DNA from: Opisthorchis felineus
Lineage: Eukaryota > Platyhelminthes > Trematoda > Opisthorchiida > Opisthorchiidae
Direction: 5' to 3'
Assembly: GCA_004794785.1 (NCBI GenBank)
Contig: SJOL01001950.1
Location: 54,370 to 118,369, forward strand
DNA: 64,000 nt
Positions 1 to 10,395 of this stretch are shown here, piece by piece. Below the pieces are notes generated by a model. It made no database searches, was not told the origin of the DNA, and saw only the letters and a program-made list of their open reading frames with translations. The position numbers and the translations under genes were made by a program. Within the stretch, counting starts at the first letter, position 1. Every line of letters begins with the position of its first letter.

Positions 1-2065
1 AGTTATTGATGAGGAACAAGGAAATTGGTACAACAGCACCACTGATTGCGTGACATCGTCATGTTAGAGAGTACCCATAACCATTTATATGGCCGGTCTT
101 TGACACCCTACCTCTGCAGACGACATATAACTGTGAGAGGATCCGAAGGTTTCTGCGAACTTTCCTGTGATGCAGATGGCTTGGTTTTGTGGTTCATTAG
201 TGTTTTCTTTAGAATTTGAATTGTGAACCGTATGGGTCCGAACAGTCGACGTGATAGATGGTGGGAGTGCAGTCATGTTTTGAGGTTATTAATTCTTAAG
301 CAAGACGGGTGGGAGTGGGACTGTTCCTGATTCTGGACCGCCTTAGCCCTTCTTATGCCGGTGATCTTGGTCCAGTTAGTTGACGAAGCAGTATGTATAA
401 TCGGTTGATTTTGCTGCACAGTGTCTCGCTGTATCTCATACGAAAAAATAATTGTTCCATAGAAGGACTTTGTAGACGCGTCGGACAGAATCAAGTTTCC
501 TTCGTTAGAATGTTGGCGAAATTCTGGTGTGGAGGTTGCCACAGGTCGACTGGTACTATTTCGCACGATGCGGGCATTCTATTTTTACTTTCACTACTTT
601 GTTGTAAGAAGAGAGCTCCAGTTGGACCTGGGCTACTCAGTGGATGTGGGTTGAGCACTAGATGGAAACTGAACATTGCAACGTGGAGAATGGAGTTCCA
701 CTCGTCTTCGAAGATATGCCGGTTGACTTTTTCGGAACGTCATCTCTCGACAGGCATTCGTTGAACTTTTAGCTGCATCACTCTGTTAGTGGTTACCCAG
801 CCCACTGAAGTCCCCAATGTTCCTGAACTTTCTCCTTCCCTAAAAAGTGCTAGCACGCGCGCATAACGTCAGCGAGTACCTGGTGGTTTGTGGGTCTCTG
901 GTTGATCTTGGCGACTGAATGCGTAACTTGCTAACGGACATCACAGAACGGCCAAGTCCGAGGAGTCCGGGTCACCGTCGCAGCACATGAGAGTGAATTG
1001 TGGAGGTTACTCTCAAAAGCTTGGTGAAGGTGACCCTTCAAGCAGAACACTGCGCCCTATTTTACATTAGATGACCTGGTCATGTAGTCCGATGACTGTG
1101 ATAAGTGGTAGCGTCATGCCTGCACAGCCCCACAACCCCTCTGATTAGCCATTGTTAACCCGTCCGCCACGTGCAACATGACAACGTCGGGGAATAAGAT
1201 TGTGAATTTGAATGTGAAGGGAAAGTCTGACATTTTTGCGATGTACTGTACGGATCGAATCCTGATGAGCAAATTTAAAAGGGTCACGAAGTCGGTCAGT
1301 TCTAGAGAAAAGAAGTAGCGCTGCGCAAGTTGTGTCGGTGTTGTTGATGGAGACGACCTGGCCGTGCAATGTGGTGACTGACATGGTAGCCTCCGCTTGC
1401 ACAGGTAAGCGGTCAGCACCGAACACCTCGTCCACTTTCAACTCTATCACGAACCTCGACACTAAAACCACAGATCTGGATCTCAGGGCGGAAGACATTG
1501 ATGGTTTTACTGTAGCAACTAAACCCTCTGGTAGGAGACAAAACGGCGTAGAAAAACGGAAGAAAAAGCACCTGGGGCTGTCAGAAGACCAAGGAGTCCG
1601 GATACTTTCACAGGCGTCGTCATGATCATATGCAGCGGCGGAAAGTAAAGCGGTTAACAGGCAGGGCCTGTAACATCACGCAAGCACGGTGATGACCAGT
1701 CATCCGAAATTCAGGCCACAAACAAGAGCACCCGTTGGAATATTGTCTTATGTTGTTCAGCGTCCCCTAGTCAATCAAACCACTTCCCGCTTTTAGATAT
1801 GCCGATGATGAAGAATTCTCTTAGTAACTCGTCGATAAGGCTCTAGGTCATGGTGAATAGAGTGTGATCCTGAAAGCACTCATAAGATTGGAAGTTCACC
1901 CGGAGTTGGCCGGAATTTACCGTCGACCCATAATGGCAGTATTCATTGGTCCTTAAGACCCACAATGCCTCCTGAAACGACCATACAAGTTGAGGAGAGA
2001 ACTCCGCCAGGTAGATCCTCGGCGGATCAGAAGGTGACAGGCGGTTGTATCTCCTAAAAATGGCT
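1..2065. other. Unclassified sequence
   Basis: Short open frames occur on both strands. The longest minus-strand frame (1498-1145) encodes SRFVIELKVDEVFGADRLPV and related text that I do not recognise. Without a match I regard the segment as old transposon or intergenic sequence. Confidence 0.4.
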
Positions 2066-2077
2066 CCGGAACTGTTA

Positions 2078-2277
2078 GATAGAATAATAAGGTAATCGTT
2101 CAGCTGTAGCACCCTTTCAGGGCCTAGCTGCGATGCCACCCAAAGGAAGCACGAGGGCTGGGATACTGCCAGGTTGCCCGAGCCTAGACAGGGGAAGTCG
2201 AGAGGCAGAGGTCGGATTCGAACCACGGACCTTCCGGTCAGAAAATTCGCGGTCTAACCACTGATCCATCTCGTCAT
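2078..2277 (-). mobile_element. SINE-1 copy with target-site duplication
   Basis: This is a 200-bp copy of the tRNA-derived SINE on the minus strand, with its A/T-rich tail at the low coordinate. It is flanked by an imperfect 12-bp duplication CCGGAAC(T/A)GTTA at 2066-2077 and 2278-2289. The B-box-like GGTTCGAATCC is intact. Confidence 0.88.
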
Positions 2278-2394
2278 CCGGAACAGTTAAACTAATCTCA
2301 CCACCAGAAACTGTATGGTGGTTCGAAGACACGATGACTCATTGGCCACTTCCACTACATCTACGAGGTGCACCAGAACCACCTATATTCAAAC

Positions 2395-2650
2395 CATGAG
2401 CATACGAAAACTAGACAAGCTCATAATACTGGTAGAACGACTCAGACAGGACATCGCCCCCATAACCGAAATGTGAATCAGAGACGATGAAGCCTCCGTT
2501 CGTAACTATCGGATAACTAGACTTCATAGGATGGCGTCCAAACACGTTAGTGAAAGCTGGTCCCATCTGTCGGTCTACTTACCCGGTGGTGAGGACACTA
2601 ATGTAGCTGCTGTTGTAGACTTAGGTCGACCAATAACAGTGGGATAAACG
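2395..2650 (+). pseudogene. Possible LINE endonuclease N-terminal fragment
   Basis: With one in-frame stop, the plus strand reads MSIRKLDKLIILVERLRQDI, then PITEM and RNYRITRLHRMASKHV. This resembles the start of RTE-type endonucleases (NVRTL to ALTEMRIRD). It is short and diverged, so the call is tentative. Confidence 0.4.
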
Positions 2651-2854
2651 CTGTCTACCAGAAGCCACTTAACACAGGTGGAACGTGGATCTGACTTCCG
2701 CAAAACCTGGCTGGCAAACCTAACTTCATTACAATGGGTGGCTTCTACTTACCAGGAGTCAATTGAAAGTTATACGCCTATTTACCAGGTCTCTCTGCCA
2801 TTGAGGTTGTGTTTATGTGTTGCCGTAAGCAGTAGGTATCATGGTTGTACCGTA

Positions 2855-3010
2855 AGCAGTAAGGTCATCATCATCCGCATCAGAGACAGCAACATCAGTG
2901 TTAACACTGATGATTCACTGCCGTACAACCATAAGATGCATTTAATTATATTTAAAGCCCCTAGAGTGAAAGGAAGAGAAAAAGAGCGGGTGAGGGAGGG
3001 GACCGTCACG
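2855..3010 (-). repeat. LINE-B 3' end fragment with perfect 20-bp palindrome
   Basis: On the minus strand this matches the terminal part of the LINE-B 3' UTR: TTAAATATAATTAAATGC, GGTTGTACGGCAGTGAA, then the perfect palindrome CATCAGTGTTAACACTGATG (2893-2912) and a GATG-rich tail. It abuts a plus-strand LINE-B 5' region at 3013. Confidence 0.78.
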
Positions 3011-3012
3011 AG

Positions 3013-3378
3013 GAGACTGGACCTTACCGTGGTGTGGCGGTTTGTGTACCTCGGCGACATATGGAGCTATACTGGGGGATGTCCGCGCGACACTCACAGA
3101 GTCTCTCATACCAGATTGGTCAATGGGTAGAGGTCTGACGAACACAGTCTCCTGGCCCTCCAGGTTGGGGGTTGGAACATGTCTGGCAACGTGTTCCGTA
3201 AAATTGGTAATGTACTTGCATTTCCAGCCCAACACCGCTGCCTTTCGGTTAGGCTTTTGAGCCAAAGGCTTTGGTTGAGGACCCTAGTCGTCCTCCTGTC
3301 TAGGTGTGGGCGCCCCGACAGTATCGCAGCCCTCGTACAAACGTGACCTTCACAGCTAACAATACTCTCATGCCACAA
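3013..3378 (+). repeat. LINE-B 5' region fragment
   Basis: About 365 bp matches 43685-44004, which precedes the LINE-B endonuclease. Shared segments include ACTGGACCTT-CCGTGGTGTG, TTGAGCCAAAGGCTTTGG with CGTCCTCCTGT, and CTCTCATGCCACA. No coding sequence is recognised. Confidence 0.75.
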
Positions 3379-3797
3379 GCAGTAAGGTGACCCAAATCGT
3401 TAGCAAATCCACGCACTACGGTGACTAGCAAAGTACGTCCCGCGTGGAATTTTTCTTCACAAAGAATGACCATGCAGCGATTGATGTGCGACTACGGCTC
3501 CACCAGTTGATTTGGTCCAACGCCATACTAATTCCGGACCCTTTAAAGAAACATCTAGGACCCTGGAATGGTCCGGTTCAAAATTTGCTGACCCAGATCA
3601 GGAACGAGTGTCTGTTGCCGCCGACCTGTCCGCGTCCCTTTAAAGAAAGTCTCATCAGCAATTCGAGTACCACCACGGATGGATAATGAAATGAAAAAGT
3701 CGACACAGAAACGATACTGTCTCTGGAAGCTTTTTTATTTCCTTCTGAGGACACTTATGCCGATTACAAGACAGTTTGGAATCTGAGTACAGCCTGG

Positions 3798-3885
3798 GCT
3801 CGAGATAGCTCAGTGGTTAAGGCGTCAGCTTACGGACCGGAAGGTCCGTAATTCGAACCCAACTTCAGCATCTTCAAAAGATACG
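3798..3885 (+). repeat. SINE-1 head fragment
   Basis: Only the tRNA-like head is present (CTCGAGATAGCTCAGTGG, then GGTCCGTAATTCGAACCC). The body is missing. It could be taken for a tRNA gene, but the sequence fits the SINE heads elsewhere in the window. Confidence 0.7.
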
Positions 3886-3969
3886 GATTAAGTGACCATA
3901 TCCTAGGATAAATTGCCGAATTTCCATGCAGGCGACAGTGGCGTTGTCAGTAATACACCAGTAGTGGTA

Positions 3970-4135
3970 AGTAAGATAATCGTTCAGCTGCAACACTTTC
4001 GGTGCCTAACTGCCATGCCACCCGAAAGAAGTACGAGGGCTGGGATGCTGTCAAGTTGCCTAGGCCTAGACAGGAGAAGTCGAGGCTCAGGGATCGGGTT
4101 CGAACCATGGGCCTTCCGGTCAGTTAAGCACCAAT
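3970..4135 (-). mobile_element. SINE-1 copy, head truncated
   Basis: This minus-strand copy has the tail ATAATCGTTCAGCTG, the conserved body (GGTGCC-TAACTGCCATGCCAC) and the B-box-like GGTTCGAACCATGG. It lacks the A-box half of the head. It lies about 85 bp beyond the opposite-strand head fragment at 3798. Confidence 0.8.
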
Positions 4136-4439
4136 TAGTAGTGGTAATTGGTGCTCAACTGGCGTACAACCATGGATGAACGTCTTAGTAAACCGTGACA
4201 AGCAAGGGGAGTCCGGACTTACTACAAAAAACAGTATGTCCCCAGGCAAAAAAGCCAAGGGAAGAATGTCTACACCTTCCAAAACCACTGGAATAAACAT
4301 CTGAATAACATGTGGAGCAAGACGCCATCAGCGGGATTGCCCCAGCGTCCTTTGCGAACCTTGCCCAACACACAACGACAGGCAAGTGGTAGCCAAATAA
4401 TCCGGCTAGAAATTGATAGCAAGCGCGCCACTCGGATCG

Positions 4440-4860
4440 GTCAAGTGCCATGCCTGTAGGGCTTCCAAACATAGGGAAAGCAATTCACGTGAACCCCACC
4501 CAATAAAGTGCGGAGACCCCTCAGTCTCCGTCTTTATTTCGCGTCATGACCTGTTCTCCGTGAATCTCCCACCAGCAAGGGTTGCGAGTGGAATGCTGGT
4601 TTTTCTTAAACAATGTTTGGGCACATGTAATACCTTCGTTGACTATCCAATCCTAATAAGCCTCATCTGCTTCTCGAGCGATTCCGACTCATTATCTGGT
4701 ACTCCCCTTGGGTCTGTTTAATTACGCGCATGCTGTAGCCAGTTAAAGCCTGTCACGTTCTTGAGACAACGGTAGGCAAATATCTGCAGCGTTTGAGGTC
4801 TTCGGATCGGAGAGGTCAAGTTTCACAGCCATTGATTAAGACTGAATCTGCCACAGTTGT
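4440..4860 (-). pseudogene. RTE-like LINE C-terminal fragment
   Basis: The minus strand reads LTSPIRRPQTLQIFAYRCLK, NVTGFNW and, further on, VLHVPKHCLRKTSIPLA. This is a degenerate version of the RAxELRRLQVFDxRCLR to VLRMPxxRLPRRA segment at the end of RTE proteins. Several stops are present. Confidence 0.55.
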
Positions 4861-5168
4861 TTTGTAGACACTGTCCGATATTCAAAGTACTTTTCGTTTC
4901 TGACGCCAATGGTTTCACCAGTGGTCCACAAACACGGCTCGCACCTTTGTGGTGCGTGTACTGACTTCATCTATCACAGTGTAGTCACGACTTACGTAAC
5001 TACCAGGTTGTGTCAACCTGTCAACAATCAATCAATCAATAAACCGCGTACCATAGCCACATTGATCCCAGCTTCTACAGTTTCGATCACTGGGAAGTGG
5101 GAGAGTGTGGGGCATACAGCCAAACATTGGAAGCGATGGCATGTTTGGTTAGCTCGGGAACTGGGTAG

Positions 5169-6097
5169 CTACGCATTGAAGCCGATAGCTTTGATGCACG
5201 AACGCCAACCAATGCATCGGAGAAACCGATTGTCAAACACTGATGTCTTTCGCATGTCCTCTGCGCGTGGAGGCCAAGTTTCTGATCTATAAAGCAGTAT
5301 GGGTCGCACTGCCGCAGTGGAAACTCTGCCGTTCGCAGACAAACTAACGTCACGTCGGCGCCATGAGTGCCGGCGGTTGGCAAAAGCAACCCTGATCTTC
5401 CCGACTCGAGAAGTAATCTCGTCTGCAGCTAGTTCACTGAAACTTATAGAACTGCCCAGGTAAACAAATTTATCTGCCACATCGAATGCCTTGTCTGCAA
5501 GCATGGTATTTGGGTCTGATCCCACCCAGTCTTGTAGCAGCACTTTACACTTTGCAGGTGTGTGTGGCAGGGTTATCTAGGTTAGTTAAAATCGTTTGCC
5601 TTTTTTTAGGATCTTAACCAAGGGGAACAGTATCTTCCGCATACCCAATGTCTGTGAGCGAACGCCCCGGGAGCATTTCCACCCTAGAGGTTTCAGAGGC
5701 AGACAGAAATTTCAAGCAGCGCATAAACGAGAAAGTTGAAGAGTAAAGGCGAGACAGGGCAGCCTTGTCTGACACTACTGGACGTGGCGAACTCTGCCGG
5801 AAGCTTCCCGTATACTCGTACGCGCCCACAGGTGTTCGCATACAGTGCCCTCATTGGGGATATAAATTTGGAAGCAACACCCTTGATCGACAAACAACGC
5901 CAAAATTTCTGACGACCGACAGAGTCGTAAGCACATCCCACTTCAAGAAAAACGACCAACGTGGGACGTATGAAAGAGTGGTGCTGTTCAAGCACTTGTC
6001 TCAAGGTAAAGATATGTTCGATGAATCTCCAGCCAGAGCGAAATCCAGCTAGATTCTCATGGATCTGTCTCTCCAGCAAATCGGCCAACCATTGCAA
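5169..6097 (-). pseudogene. LINE-A reverse transcriptase and C-terminal domain (broken)
   Basis: The frame 6097-5693 carries the RT palm, including AGFRSGWRFIEHIFTLRQVL, VFLEVGCAYDSV and SVRQGCPVSPLLFN. The catalytic box is read in 5841-5614 as YAEDTVPLG. Both FLD and YADD carry Asp-to-Glu changes. The C-terminal domain 5543-5169 follows in another frame with DKFVYLGSSIS and WRRRDVSL. Frameshifts separate the pieces, so no active enzyme is made. Confidence 0.87.
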
Positions 6098-6306
6098 ACT
6101 AATGCCAGAGAGTACCTTAGGTGTGGTGGATACCAGGCTGATTCCACGATGTTTCTCGCATGACGCTCTTGTGCCCTTTTTGAAAACTGGAACGACGGTC
6201 GAGGAGCACCATTCGACTGGTATTCTGTTTACGTTCTGATTCTTCGGCAGTATGGCTGTCAGACTGTTGACAAGGGCCTCGATACCCTCTTTGAGGAGTA
6301 CTGCAT

Positions 6307-6395
6307 CATTATCATCGACAGAGTGATATCAGTGTTCAACACCGATGCTTCACTGCCGTACAACCATGATTTATTTCAAAGCCTTATTGTAAGTA
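6307..6395 (-). repeat. Small LINE-B 3' fragment inside LINE-A
   Basis: The minus strand reads GGTTGTACGGCAGTGAAGC, then ATCGGTGTTGAACACTGATA and a GAT-rich tail. Comparison with the plus LINE-A copy shows that this block is an insertion in the RT N-terminal region. Confidence 0.7.
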
Positions 6396-6966
6396 GAGTA
6401 CTGGGTGTAGGCCATCCGCGCCAGCTGCCTTGTCGCACTTGAGGATTGATATCTCACACTGGATTTCGGTTGTTCATGGTGGGCTGTTGTCGATGTTCCA
6501 TTCAGGCACTCTGGGCTCTTCCAGTTTGTGTTGAAGGAGACCAGCAGGACTCTTCTTTGAAGTGCTCAGCCCACCGCTCAAGACGACTACTGAGAGAGTG
6601 AATTACCATTTCGTCTTTTTCGCATGTCGTTTTGCTACCCCCGTCTTGTTTTGACCGGTGGACCGAATCAGCTGAAATGAGGTGCGGCTGTTGCCTACAG
6701 CGAAATCCTTCTCCATCTCTTGGCCCTCAAAATCCACCAGCGTTCTCCGTCATTTTTCAAGCTCCTGGTTATCCCGTGTTTGAGGGTTGTGTGTGCGGCG
6801 TCACAGTCGCTCGTGGCTGGTATGACCTTTCTGATAGCGATACGATCTGATGATCTCGACAATATCCACTGTTTCTTTATTGGAGTCGGATGACTTAGAC
6901 AAACAGTTCTAAAACCTGAAAACACAGATTCTCTAACCCGCTTCCATTCACCTTCCAAGCAGTCTT

Positions 6967-7155
6967 GGGGCGCGATGGCTCAGTGGTTAGAGCGTGAATT
7001 TACTGATCGGATGATCTGTGGTTTGATCCCGACCTCTGCATCTCGACTTCTCCCGTCTAACCTAGGGCAACCTGGCAGTATCCCTACTCTATTTTGCTTC
7101 CTTCGGGTGGCAAGGCAGCTAGGCACCGAAAGGATGTTGCAGCGGAACGATTATT
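6967..7155 (+). mobile_element. SINE-1 copy nested in LINE-A
   Basis: This 189-bp tRNA-derived element is flanked by a perfect AGTCTT duplication (6961-6966 and 7156-7161). The head GATGGCTCAGTGGTTAGAGC is A-box-like and TGGTTTGATCCC is B-box-like. The tail is ATTATT. It lies antisense to the LINE and interrupts it. Confidence 0.9.
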
Positions 7156-7420
7156 AGTCTTCTTCATCCGCACGACTGTGCGTTTCCAGTAGCTTTCTAG
7201 CCAGGTCAGCTCGATACGCTTGAGCTACTGAAACTTGTCAAAGTTGATGAATGGATTTGCTGTGCTTTGGCACACGTACTGCTGATGGAAAGCAAAGTGA
7301 TAACCGGGCTCGCATAATGGCATGATCAGAGTCAAGTTGCGTACCCCAGAAGGAACGACAATCTTTAATTGACGGCACATGGTCCAATTGAGTCCATGAC
7401 TATCTTGCGGTTGGTGGTCT

Positions 7421-8178
7421 TCAAGTTATTCGATGTGAGCGTTTGTGTTGGAAGTTCGTACTGACCAGCAACACACGGTGGTCAGCACAAAACCGATGCA
7501 ATCCCTCCTCATCCGTATGCTGAGCATCAACTCCAAATCTACTACCAAGTTGTGCTTCTTCCGGACTTAGTCGGCCAACTTGAGCATTCATATCACCCGC
7601 TAGGATTACTATATCCGTCCTTCTTGCTGACGGCAGCAGTCGTGACAGATCTTGGTAAAACCCGTCTTTCCCAGTCTTATAACTGCAATCTGTTGGGGCG
7701 TATCCTGATACGACAAATAACCACATCGACCTGCATTGACCTTAATTGAGCCAGACAGTCGCACAGCGCAGAAACGACTATTTACCGTGACCCATTTCAG
7801 GAAGGCGCTTTCAGTCTTGGGGCTGAAGGCAACTCCCACACCGCAGATACCATGAGTCATTGCTTCAGGATCACCGGATACCCGAAGAGTGAAATGTGGA
7901 ACATCTGAGCTCGTTCTAAGCGGTCCTAAGTGCATGACCGAACTTAAATCTTTTATGCTTGTTTCGGAGGCACAACGCACATCGACAGATAGGGAAAGCA
8001 AGGTTTCAGCAAGAGATGCCTGTTGCCCAATTCGACACAGAGTGCGCACACTAAAGGTTGAAACGTGGATCAGATCTCTTGAGGTCAGTATGTGATTAGT
8101 TTGGTTTATTTTTCTGGGCGACGGTTTAGGCACGGAGCAACGGCTACGGGACTGGCAGATGGGTTGATCGAACTGCAT
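7421..8178 (-). pseudogene. LINE-A endonuclease domain (frameshifted)
   Basis: Two overlapping frames (8178-7609 and 7726-7421) together encode an AP-endonuclease-like domain: [14 protein letters not shown] at the start, SETSIKD, SGYAPTDCS, and GDMNAQVG with the catalytic aspartate and asparagine retained. The change of frame near 7700 breaks the protein. Confidence 0.85.
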
Positions 8179-9324
8179 TTTTCAATGAGTAGGGAGGGGA
8201 TGTAAGGGAAGGTCAGTGGGCGAAGAGCTCAAAAGGGCGAATGTTACTTCCCGGTTGCCTAAGCCGAAGAAGCGGGTTTGGTTGAGGTACCTCACCTTCA
8301 GCCTTTGACTCAAAAGTCTGACCCACAAGGCAGCGGGGCGATGTAGGGTTTTGTTCGCGGACCCTGTCCCTAGCCTCTGACTCAAAAGTCTGAACCGCAA
8401 GGCAGCGGTTGTTGGGGTTATCTTCGGGGACCCCTCCCGAAGCCAATGACTCAATAGTCCGACTCATTTGGCTGTAAGGAACCAGTCTTGCTCGTGGGTG
8501 CAGGAAGTAAAGCATTACTGTCTCATTCCAGATGCGGCTTCGCGCATCAGGTGCCTTTTGAACAGCACCAGATTCTTTGGTTTTAAAAATATTTCGAACG
8601 TATTGAATAATGCGCCGACGGTCACGGTCAACCGTTGGGCGATCGCAGTGTGCGGTTTTTAGGGCCAACCTTTTCTAACCCGTCCTTCCTCGGGGGAAGG
8701 TAGTATTGCTGCGTCCTTGGTTGTGGACATGCTGATCGCCTGGGGGAAACGCCTTACTGTCCTCACACTCCTATCGCAGAGGACAGTGCGACTTTACCCC
8801 AAGAACACTTAGTAATACAATAATTCGCAGCACGGGGACTCGCTGTTTTTCGTCGGGTTGCCTCCCGTTGACTTTCCAGGCATGGCTGAACCTTTAGGAG
8901 CTGAGTTCCAGACATTATAGACCGCAGGATCATTGTGTCACAGAAGCCCGACCACGACGACAAGGCGACAGCTGTAGGTCAGGAAACCATTCAACAAAGT
9001 TACTCCCCCATTTAGACATATAAAAGAGGTACATGAGTGTGAAGAATCCTAGGTTAAGACCGTAGTTTGAGGGTGGAAACTGCATACCAAAACAGGGGAC
9101 CACTTCTGATATCCTATTTATGGTAGTTCGTGCGGACGCGTTGTCGTCTCGTAACAGAACAATGTAATATCCATGATCTAAGTCTGCCAATCTTTCTCCG
9201 GATATGATTTTGGCAGTCTCTCGGAGAGCACACACCACTGCGGTGTCAACTGAACGAAAGTGGGGAGAGGGGACAACCTTGGTGGACCTCAGTAGTTGTG
9301 GGGAAACTTTGGATGGTTCATTGT

Positions 9325-9505
9325 AGACCCTAATTTACTGACCGGAAGGTCCGTGGTTCGAACTCGATCTCTGCGTCTTGACTTCCCCTGTCTAGGCTTG
9401 GGCAACCTGGCAGTATCCCAGCCCTCGTGCTTCCTTCTGGTGGCATGGCAATTAGGCACCGAAAAGGTGCTACATCTGAACGATTTATTTATTATTTTTG
9501 CTAAT
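9325..9505 (+). mobile_element. SINE-1 copy, 5'-truncated
   Basis: The copy begins within the tRNA-like head (ATTTACTGACCGGAAGG), has GGTTCGAACTC and the full body, and ends in ATTTATTTATTATTT. The A-box is absent. Confidence 0.85.
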
Positions 9506-9679
9506 GTGACCAGGAATATGGTAACAAATGGAACGAAATATAAAACTTCTAGGATGTTCTTTGTCAGAAATACCAGCTTCCTGAAAATGCCCCCAAAATG
9601 CCCGAAACTTATTGGTATCGCCAACCGCGCCAGGAAAGATGTCGAGTTATAACAACGGTCGTCTTCGAGTTGACGTTTC

Positions 9680-9987
9680 AACGTATTTTGAGTATTCCTT
9701 TTAAATGCCAGTCTCGGAAGACTAACACTTTGGATAGGCCAAGTCTCACAGACGTATGTTAGTACGGATCAGACAGTCACCGTATATTTACGGGGTTCTT
9801 TCGAAGCCTGATTTCCGAGCGTTTCCGTAGAGATGTGTGAAGTTGCAATGAGGTCTTCCTGGCGTTGTCAATGCCAGTGTGTATCTCTCCCTGTGCTTAA
9901 CCATTTAGGAGGATTATCCAGCCTAAATACTCAAAGTGGTCGGTTCGATTTATGAGGTCTCCATCACCACTAAGCGGGCAACACTGG
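9680..9987 (-). pseudogene. RTE-like LINE fragment at the edge of the gypsy element
   Basis: The minus strand reads GDLINRTDHFEYLGWIILLN, then a stop, EIHTGIDNARKTSLQLHTSL and RSEIRLRKN. This is the FKYLGS to SLWRRxEIxLxxK segment of RTE proteins. The LTR retrotransposon begins at 9988, so it was inserted in or beside this older LINE. Confidence 0.65.
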
Positions 9988-10270
9988 TGTTATGTTCCGA
10001 TCACGCAGCGAGCAAACAATAATATGCGCGGACTGTGACGATATTCTATCCCCAGCTATGTTGCTTGATCCCGACTCCTAGTACGGCGAGTAGTAAGAAG
10101 ATGAAAACCTTGCGCACAACTTTAATGATCCGAACAACACGCGATTAACAGGCGATTCACGGAAATATGATAATGCATATATATATCCATAGTTTGACCT
10201 TGAAAATTGCCGGAAGTTCGTTAGCACACACAAAGATGCAGAGTTTTTGGGGATATTGATATTCCCAACA
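9988..10270 (-). repeat. 3' LTR of the gypsy element
   Basis: This 283-bp direct repeat matches 14442-14723 with three substitutions and one single-base gap by eye. It ends in TG/CA-type termini. It contains no open frame and has an AT-rich TATATATAT core. Confidence 0.93.
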
Positions 10271-10283
10271 CCTCCCCTTGTGA
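10271..10283 (-). other. Polypurine tract
   Basis: Immediately before the 3' LTR the minus strand reads ACAAGGGGAGG followed by TG. A purine run in this position primes plus-strand DNA synthesis in LTR retrotransposons. Confidence 0.75.
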
Positions 10284-10395
10284 AAAAGTCAGTAACAAGC
10301 TCGACGTGGGTCAACCTGGGTACGTTCCGGCTGGCGGTGGCGTCGGTCCGTCCACCGCCTGGGAAGAAGTGCTGGATCAAGTACTGAGCTGCCGG

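Larger units (their letters stand above)
5024..8975 (-). mobile_element. LINE-A, near full-length RTE-like non-LTR retrotransposon
   Basis: Read on the minus strand, this copy has a 5' region (8975-8180), an endonuclease domain (8178-7421), a linker, a reverse transcriptase (6100-5610), a C-terminal domain (5543-5169) and a 3' UTR ending in an ATTG tetranucleotide tail at about 5024-5042. The plus copy at 31970-35320 matches it along nearly its whole length, which defines the family. The C-terminal motif series (YLGSSIS, AFANRRHSWRRRDVSL, FDNRFLRCIG) and a short tandem-repeat tail point to the RTE clade. A SINE (6967-7155) and a small LINE-B 3' fragment (about 6307-6395) are nested in it. Confidence 0.88.

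Noticed and set aside
3798..3885. Functional tRNA gene
   Set aside because: The A/B-box-like sequence belongs to the SINE-1 family seen at seven or more other places, and no acceptor stem pairing is apparent.
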